In this document: in pieces, positions 1 through 3,569 of the stretch
Position numbering within the stretch: the stretch's first letter is position 1
Layout: every line of letters begins with the position of its first letter
NCBI GenBank assembly: GCA_025459035.1
Contig: JALORJ010000279.1
Location: forward strand, 1-5,344
DNA: 5,344 nucleotides
Origin: Burkholderiales bacterium
GTDB lineage: Bacteria; Pseudomonadota; Gammaproteobacteria; Burkholderiales; Ga0077523
Direction: 5' to 3'
The notes under the pieces: generated by a model
The model's database searches: none
Told to the model about the DNA's origin: nothing
The model's input: the letters and a program-made list of their open reading frames with translations, nothing else
Program-made: the position numbers and the translations under genes

Positions 1-1
1 G

Positions 2-1165
2 CCGCTCCCGGCGCTCGAGTGCGAGGAGGCGCGCGAGACCGCGATCGGCAGCGGGAGCTACGGTCCGTTCGAGGGGACGGTGCAGCTCGTGCCGACGGCA
101 TCGGGTGAGGCGACGCTCGTGCGCGCGGCCGCGAATGATGGGCTGCGGCGCCGGCAGCGCGTGCGTGCGGTGCGCGGGCCGGTGGCGTCAAGCTGGGTGG
201 TCGTGTCGCCGGACGTGCAGCCGTTCACGGATGTGCCGCTGCCGCCGAGCACCGGCATCCCGGGCGACAGCGTCGAGATCCAGTACGGCCCGACCGCGAC
301 CGGGCCGTGGGACAGCGACTTCACGCCCGGCGTGGACGTCTTCCGCCGCGAGCGCGTCGGCACGGGCCCGTGGAGCACACCGCAGCGCATCGTCGGGCTC
401 GATGGCGCACCGGGGACGCCTGGCACGCCTGGCACGCCGGGCGCGAGCGTCGAGACGCAGTATGGCCCCACCGCGACCGGGCCGTGGGACAGCGACTTCA
501 CCCCCGGCGTCGATCTCTTCATGCGGCAGCGCGTCGGCACGGGGCCGTGGAGCGCCGGGATCCGCATCGTCGGCGAGCAGGGCCCGCCGGGCGCGGACGG
601 TGATCCCGGCACGCCTGGCACGCCAGGGGCACCGGGCAACTACTTCGACTTCCGCTTCCGGCGCGCCGCGTCGCAGCCCGCGACGCCGACCGGGAACACG
701 CCGGCGGGGTGGGACGACGCGCCGCCGGCGGGCACCGAGCCGCTGTGGTTCATCCGCGGCGAGAAGACGGCCGCCGGTGCGCTGATCGGCACGTGGAGCA
801 CGCCGGTGCGCCTGAGTGGCGAGGGCGCCGGCAACGGCGATCCGATCTTTCTCGGCCTAGGCGCGCTCGCGAACTACAGCACCAGCGTGATCGAGGTCGG
901 CTACGGCTTTCGCAGCGACATCGCCGCCGCGGCGCCGACGATCACGGTGACCTACCGCGTGCGCTCGACCGGCCAGGGCGTGCCGATCGGCGCGCCGAAC
1001 ACGCCGCAGACGATCACCGGCGGTCCGACCGGGGTCACGATCAACGCGGCCTACATCGACGCGAACGGGCAGTTCAACGCGGAAGTGGTGATGACGGTCA
1101 GCGTGGCCGTGAACGGCGTGACGCTCACCAGTGAGTTCACCGGCGCGCAATTCCTCTGGGGCTGA
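2..1165 (+). CDS. Collagen-like phage tail fibre / tail-tip protein, 5' partial
   Basis: The frame is open from the left edge, so the true start lies outside; 387 residues are visible before the TGA at 1163-1165. From the N-terminus: about 85 residues of beta-type sequence (2-256), two copies of a 43-residue block (269-397 and 446-574) each followed by Gly-X-Y triplets (395-445 and 572-637), a third related module (641-820) with the phrases PATPTGNTPAGW and GTWSTPVRLSG, and a beta-rich C-terminal region of about 114 residues ending GAQFLWG. Gly-X-Y tracts and the 'GW.D.PPAGT..LW....KTAAG' pattern are familiar from phage tail fibres and the distal parts of host-specificity proteins, where the triplets form trimeric stalks. 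Its position directly before a lysis cassette and one gene block from a beta-helix spike fits an adsorption role. The assignment rests on pattern recognition; a large tail-tip protein carrying this as its C-terminal end is equally possible. Confidence 0.82.
   Translation, partial: PLPALECEEARETAIGSGSYGPFEGTVQLVPTASGEATLVRAAANDGLRRRQRVRAVRGPVASSWVVVSPDVQPFTDVPLPPSTGIPGDSVEIQYGPTATGPWDSDFTPGVDVFRRERVGTGPWSTPQRIVGLDGAPGTPGTPGTPGASVETQYGPTATGPWDSDFTPGVDLFMRQRVGTGPWSAGIRIVGEQGPPGADGDPGTPGTPGAPGNYFDFRFRRAASQPATPTGNTPAGWDDAPPAGTEPLWFIRGEKTAAGALIGTWSTPVRLSGEGAGNGDPIFLGLGALANYSTSVIEVGYGFRSDIAAAAPTITVTYRVRSTGQGVPIGAPNTPQTITGGPTGVTINAAYIDANGQFNAEVVMTVSVAVNGVTLTSEFTGAQFLWG
269..397 (+). repeat. Tandem coding repeat, copy 1 (43-residue block of a 59-codon unit)
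   Basis: This block runs from SVEIQYGPTATGPWDSDF to GTGPWSTPQRIVG and recurs exactly 177 bases (59 codons) downstream at 446-574. By eye 36 of 43 residues are identical, and long stretches are identical in DNA, pointing to an in-frame duplication that is recent or kept similar by recombination. The Gly-X-Y linker that follows completes the unit. Confidence 0.9.
395..445 (+). repeat. Collagen-like Gly-X-Y tract 1
   Basis: Codons read GLDGAPGTPGTPGTPGA, i.e. consecutive Gly-X-Y triplets with Thr-Pro favoured. At the DNA level this includes the nine-base unit GGCACGCCT/G repeated three times at 422-439. Such tracts form trimeric triple helices in phage fibres and can change length by slippage in steps that keep the frame. 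Confidence 0.88.
446..574 (+). repeat. Tandem coding repeat, copy 2 (43-residue block of a 59-codon unit)
   Basis: This is the second copy of the block at 269-397, in the same frame. The seven differences seen are I/T, V/L, R/M, E/Q, T/A, P/G and Q/I. It keeps the TGPWDSDFTPGVD core and the WS..-R-IVG ending, and is likewise followed by collagen-like triplets. Confidence 0.9.
572..637 (+). repeat. Collagen-like Gly-X-Y tract 2
   Basis: Codons read GEQGPPGADGDPGTPGTPG followed by APG, making seven uninterrupted Gly-X-Y triplets plus a last glycine codon region. It follows copy 2 of the 43-residue block just as tract 1 follows copy 1, but is longer and more varied. The GGCACGCC(T/A) nine-base unit recurs at 608-625. 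Confidence 0.88.
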
Positions 1166-1167
1166 CC

Positions 1168-1458
1168 GTGGCCAATCATGACATCACCGTGCACAGCGAT
1201 CCGAAGAACGCGCGCCTGTCGATCGTGCTCTCGGTCGGCGGCGTCATCACCATCCTCACCGCGGGAGCGCTCTATGGCAGCATGACCAACGATCTCGATC
1301 ACGTGAAGCGCAACCAGACGCACCTGGCAGACGAGATCGCGAAGCGCGCGACGACGCAGGAGTTCGACCGCCTGCGCGACGACATGCGCGAGATCAAGGC
1401 CGGGGTGAACCGGCTGAACGACTACCTCTACGAGCGCGCCGCCGCGCGCAAGGAGTAA
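1168..1458 (+). CDS. Small membrane protein with coiled coil (possible holin or holin accessory protein)
   Basis: A 96-residue protein starting at GTG two bases after the fibre stop, with a weak G-rich stretch (TGGGG, 1157-1161) six bases upstream. Residues 1-16 are polar and soluble; residues 17-37 (LSIVLSVGGVITILTAGALY) form one clear membrane segment; residues 42-90 are charged and heptad-like (DLDHVKRNQTHLADEIAKR, then DRLRDDMREIKAGVNRLNDYL), typical of a coiled coil. There is no signal peptide cleavage motif and no cysteine. In architecture it is an inverted version of XhlA-type proteins, which carry the coiled coil first and the membrane span last. Its place just before a second membrane protein and an amidase suggests a role in lysis control or pore formation, but the family is not recognised. 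A tail-associated membrane protein is an alternative. Confidence 0.8.
   Translation: MANHDITVHSDPKNARLSIVLSVGGVITILTAGALYGSMTNDLDHVKRNQTHLADEIAKRATTQEFDRLRDDMREIKAGVNRLNDYLYERAAARKE
1450..1455 (+). promoter_or_regulatory. Shine-Dalgarno site AAGGAG for the holin-like gene
   Basis: AAGGAG lies within the last codons of the preceding gene and ends seven bases before the ATG at 1463. It is the best ribosome-binding site in the window and fixes ATG 1463 as the start, even though that frame becomes implausible after about 13 codons. Confidence 0.75.
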
Positions 1459-1462
1459 CCGG

Positions 1463-1758
1463 ATGTCCTCGCTCACCCTCGCCCTGCTCGCCCTCGCGCC
1501 TCCGGTTCGCTCGACACCGCGCCCGCGCTGGCCAAGCAGGGGATTGCGATCCTGCTCGCGTTCGCGCTCGTGTGGCTCGGCAACGCCGTCGGGCACGCGG
1601 TCGACCCGGCGCTCGCGCTCGCGCCCTCGGACGAGCTCCTGCAGGGTCTCGCCGCGTCGGCGCTCGCGCACGTGTTCCACGCGGGCGCGGCGAAGGATCG
1701 CGCGAAGGCACAGCCCTACCGCAACGGCGGCATGGGCGACCCGGGGCCGAACACGTGA
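1463..1758 (+). CDS. Holin-like small membrane protein with an apparent frameshift near 1500
   Basis: Translation from ATG 1463 gives MSSLTLALLALAP and then turns into an Arg/Ser/Pro-rich shadow. From about 1501 the next frame gives a sensible protein: SGSLDTAPALAKQ, a hydrophobic span GIAILLAFALVWLGNAVGHA, then a polar tail ending GGMGDPGPNT at TGA 1756-1758. In that second frame there is no ATG or GTG before the GTG at 1570, inside the hydrophobic span, and its upstream part is Arg/Pro-rich. One base missing at about 1500/1501 would join the halves as ...LALAP-SGSLDT..., a protein of about 98 residues with a hydrophobic N-terminus and one strong membrane span. Small size, membrane span and a four-base overlap (GTGA) with the amidase start fit a holin. 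I see no classic slippery heptamer, so a sequencing or assembly error, or a real inactivating mutation, is likelier than programmed frameshifting. Confidence 0.62.
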
Positions 1759-2294
1759 GCGCGTTCCGGCCGTACGGTGTGGTCCTCCACTGCACGGCGT
1801 CGCGGTTTGGCGACGCGCGCGAAATCGCCGCGTGGCACCGTGCGCGCGGGTTCGACGGGATCGGCTACGGCCGCGTTGTCCGCAACGGCGTGCGCCGCGC
1901 GCGCGATCCGTACGACGTCGCGACGGACGGTCTCGTGGAGCGCGGTCGTGCGGACACGGTCGTCGGCGCGCACTGCGCGGCCGGCGGCATGAACCGCGCG
2001 ACGATCGGGATCTGCTGCGTCGGCACGCCGGGATTCGTGCCGGATGGCGCGACACGCGCGCCCGCGTCGTACACGGTGCAGCCGTACCTCACGGCCAAGC
2101 AGGCGTATAGCCTCGTCGCGGAGCTGGCGTCGCTCTGCCGCGCGCACGGCTGGGATCCGCAGGGCACGTTCCGCTGGCAGCGGCGCGACGTGCCGGTGAT
2201 CACGCAGCACTCGGATCACGATCGCGGCAAGCCGCTGTGCGCGAGCCTGCACCTGGATCCGATCCGGCGCGCGGTCGCCGCGGCACTCCGCTGA
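1755..2294 (+). CDS. N-acetylmuramoyl-L-alanine amidase (T7 lysozyme-like endolysin)
   Basis: A 179-residue single-domain protein of the Amidase_2/PGRP fold, near the size of T7 lysozyme (about 150). It would cut the bond between N-acetylmuramic acid and L-alanine in peptidoglycan. Landmarks line up with T7 lysozyme: GVVLHCTAS (H12, zinc ligand), REIAAWHRARGFDGIGYG (residues 22-39; Y38 matches catalytic Tyr46), GAHCAAGGMNRATIGICCVG (71-90, the core strand), and ITQHSDHDRGKPLC (149-162), supplying the remaining zinc ligands (H152 or H155, and C162) with K159 near the place of catalytic Lys128. No signal peptide is seen, so export would depend on a holin. The GTG start at 1755 overlaps the previous TGA; the frame extends upstream only as Arg-rich shadow. 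The spacing in the zinc site differs somewhat from T7 (His to Cys 10 rather than 8 residues if H152 is the ligand). Confidence 0.93.
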   Translation: MSAFRPYGVVLHCTASRFGDAREIAAWHRARGFDGIGYGRVVRNGVRRARDPYDVATDGLVERGRADTVVGAHCAAGGMNRATIGICCVGTPGFVPDGATRAPASYTVQPYLTAKQAYSLVAELASLCRAHGWDPQGTFRWQRRDVPVITQHSDHDRGKPLCASLHLDPIRRAVAAALR

Positions 2295-2506
2295 TGGACG
2301 CGCTCGACGTGCTGACAACCGCGCTCGCGCGGCAGGCGCCGGCGGCGGTGGCGATCCCGCCCGGCGCGGCGTCGCTGCTCGCCGACGAGTTGCGCGCGCA
2401 TCGCGCCCTGCTCGCCGCACGGGCCGAGCGCGTCGATGCCGACACCTACTACCACGCGTGGCGCCGCCGGAACGCGGCGGTCGCCGCCTCGCACGAGGGG
2501 GCCTGA
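2294..2506 (+). CDS. Hypothetical 70-residue helical protein in the lysis cassette
   Basis: The ATG at 2294 overlaps the amidase stop as TGATG, with no good Shine-Dalgarno site, so translation probably depends on termination-reinitiation. The frame is open further upstream, but that part is a shadow of the amidase. The protein begins MDALDVLTTALARQ, is rich in Ala, Leu and Arg, and ends in a charged segment with DTYYHAWRRRNAAVAASH. It should be mainly alpha-helical, with no membrane span and no cysteine. I recognise no family. Small helical proteins of this kind occur in phage structural and lysis regions as accessory or chaperone-like proteins, but nothing here identifies a function. Confidence 0.68.
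   Translation: MDALDVLTTALARQAPAAVAIPPGAASLLADELRAHRALLAARAERVDADTYYHAWRRRNAAVAASHEGA
2495..2501 (+). promoter_or_regulatory. Ribosome-binding site GAGGGGG
   Basis: This purine-rich site lies at the end of the 70-residue gene, four bases before ATG 2506. With the TGATG overlap it supports ATG 2506 over the upstream GTG at 2458 in the same frame, whose extra 16 residues are Arg/Gly-rich shadow sequence. Confidence 0.6.
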
Positions 2507-2961
2507 TGTACTACACCGTCCACCGGCAGGACACGGGCGCATTCGTCGCGAACGTCGTCGGGCCGCTCTCGCCGCTCTACCAGACCAGCGAGTACGGCGC
2601 GGTGCCGTACGAGGTCCTGCCCGACCCGGACCGGCACGACTGGTCGCCGGTGCAGCGGATGTGGGTAGCACGCGGCGACGAGAGCATTTCCGTGCTCGAC
2701 TTCACCACCGTGCGGTTCACGCAGGCGGAGCGCGATCGCATCTATCTCGCGATGGAGCTCCATCCGACGCCGCTGGTGCGCGTCCGGCTGCGGCAGTTGG
2801 ACGCCGACCTGCGCGCCGTGACCGACAACCGCATCCGGCTCACCGACCCGCGCACGATCGCCGGCGTTCAGTACCTGACGACGGTGCAGTACGAGGGCAC
2901 GCCGCTGCTGGACCCGGCGCGGGTCGCCGCCGTGCTGGCACTGCCGGGAGCGCAGCCATGA
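2506..2961 (+). CDS. Hypothetical 151-residue phage protein
   Basis: The protein starts at ATG 2506 (TGATG overlap, GAGGGGG four bases upstream). The N-terminal half looks beta-rich: MYYTVHRQDTGAFVANVVGP, then YQTSEYGAVPYEVLPDPD and a Trp-containing segment DWSPVQRMWVARGD. The C-terminal half has a helix around FTQAERDRIYLAME, a basic stretch VRVRLRQLDADLRAV, and a Tyr/Thr-rich end QYLTTVQYEG. It has no membrane segment, signal peptide or cysteine. I do not recognise the family. The compact beta-then-helix plan with tryptophans loosely recalls tail-fibre assembly proteins, and it sits upstream of a spike gene, but this is a guess. Normal codon use and tight coupling to both neighbours make it a real gene. 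Confidence 0.8.
   Translation: MYYTVHRQDTGAFVANVVGPLSPLYQTSEYGAVPYEVLPDPDRHDWSPVQRMWVARGDESISVLDFTTVRFTQAERDRIYLAMELHPTPLVRVRLRQLDADLRAVTDNRIRLTDPRTIAGVQYLTTVQYEGTPLLDPARVAAVLALPGAQP
2946..2950 (+). promoter_or_regulatory. Ribosome-binding site GGGAG before the spanin-like gene
   Basis: GGGAG lies within the end of the 151-residue gene, seven bases before ATG 2958. It favours 2958 over the in-frame ATG at 2976. Confidence 0.5.
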
Positions 2962-3569
2962 GGTGGCCGGCGCGAATGCAACTCGCGCTGCTCGCGATCC
3001 TCGTCGCCGGTGCCGCCCTGCTCGGCTACGCCGCTGGCGCGCGGCGCGTCGCGCAGGTCGAGGGCACGGCGCGCGTCGCCGCCGCGACCGACTCGGTGCG
3101 GCTGGCGGACACGGTGCAGGCGCTCACGCGTGCCGCCGACTCGATCCGCGTGCGTGAGGCGCGCTGGATCGTCGAGGCCGAGGCGCTCCGCGCGCAGGCC
3201 GGCCGCGTGCGTGAGGTGGTGCGCACGGTGCGGCTGACGGACACGGTGGAGGTCGCGGCGGCGCTCGCGACGTGCGACAAGCTCGCGCTCGCGTGCGGTC
3301 GCGCGGCGGATTCGGCGCGCACGCTGGTGGCGGACGCGCGCGCGCAGGTCGCGGCGCGGGACACGCTGCTCGCGGCCGTGCCGGCGCGGGTCGCGACGGC
3401 GGTGCGCGTGGCGGTGTCTCCGGTGCTCGCCGAGCGGGACGCGGCGCGCGCAGCGCTCCGGCGCCGCACGTGGCTGCCGCGTGTCGTCGCGGGTGCGGCG
3501 TGCGTGGTCGAGGGCGTGGCGCTCCGCTGCGGGCCGGCCGTCACCCTCGGGTGGGGGGTGTGGCCGTGA
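2958..3569 (+). CDS. Rz-like inner-membrane spanin candidate
   Basis: A 203-residue protein starting at ATG 2958, overlapping the previous stop as ATGA. Residues 1-6 are basic (MRWPAR), residues 8-27 form one membrane segment (MQLALLAILVAGAALLGYAA), and residues 30-170 are charged, Ala/Arg/Val-rich and heptad-like without prolines until 142, as expected for a long periplasmic coiled coil. This N-in, coil-out plan beside an endolysin gene is that of Rz-type i-spanins, which with an outer-membrane lipoprotein fuse the two membranes in the last step of lysis. There is no lipobox cysteine after the span, so it is not a lipoprotein. Odd points are two cysteine pairs (C106/C113 and C182/C191) and a second hydrophobic, Gly/Trp-rich segment at 172-203 (WLPRVVAGAACVVEGVALRC, then LGWGVWP). 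It is longer than lambda Rz (153 residues). No Rz1-like reading frame is visible inside or after it. Confidence 0.75.
   Translation: MRWPARMQLALLAILVAGAALLGYAAGARRVAQVEGTARVAAATDSVRLADTVQALTRAADSIRVREARWIVEAEALRAQAGRVREVVRTVRLTDTVEVAAALATCDKLALACGRAADSARTLVADARAQVAARDTLLAAVPARVATAVRVAVSPVLAERDAARAALRRRTWLPRVVAGAACVVEGVALRCGPAVTLGWGVWP
3094..3251 (+). repeat. Internal 44-codon direct repeat in the spanin-like gene
   Basis: The 26-base stretch at 3094-3119 recurs at 3226-3251 with two differences by eye, 132 bases (44 codons) apart and in frame. It encodes SVRLADTVQ and TVRLTDTVE. The spacing equals four 11-residue coiled-coil periods, which suits a helical rod grown by duplication, but only this short core is well conserved. 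Confidence 0.55.

Noticed and set aside
58..639. A long minus-strand open frame with apparent collagen-like PGVPGVPG repeats.
   Set aside because: It is the mirror of the plus-strand Gly-Thr-Pro codons: the complement of GGCACGCCT repeats also reads as Gly-X-Pro. The plus-strand frame has the coherent domain order and continues well beyond.
1168..1758. Stop-codon readthrough joining the coiled-coil protein to the holin-like body, which lie in the same frame across TAA 1456-1458.
   Set aside because: The joined region right after the stop reads PDVLAHPRPARPRA, an Arg/Pro-rich shadow, and a strong ribosome-binding site and ATG exist for a separate start.
1463..2110. The full 215-codon frame from ATG 1463 taken as one protein.
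   Set aside because: After about 13 codons it is Arg/Ser-rich, and it overlaps the whole N-terminal half of the amidase, whose motifs are unmistakable in another frame. Only the start of this frame is believable.
2436..2957. An N-terminal extension of the spanin-like frame back to 2436.
   Set aside because: The extension is Arg/Gly/Pro-rich and antagonises two good frames; ATG 2958 has a GGGAG site and an ATGA overlap.
3010..3237. A nested small frame (MPPCSATPLARG) as a possible Rz1-like outer-membrane spanin.
   Set aside because: There is no hydrophobic signal segment before the cysteine, no proper lipobox, and the rest is Arg-rich shadow sequence.
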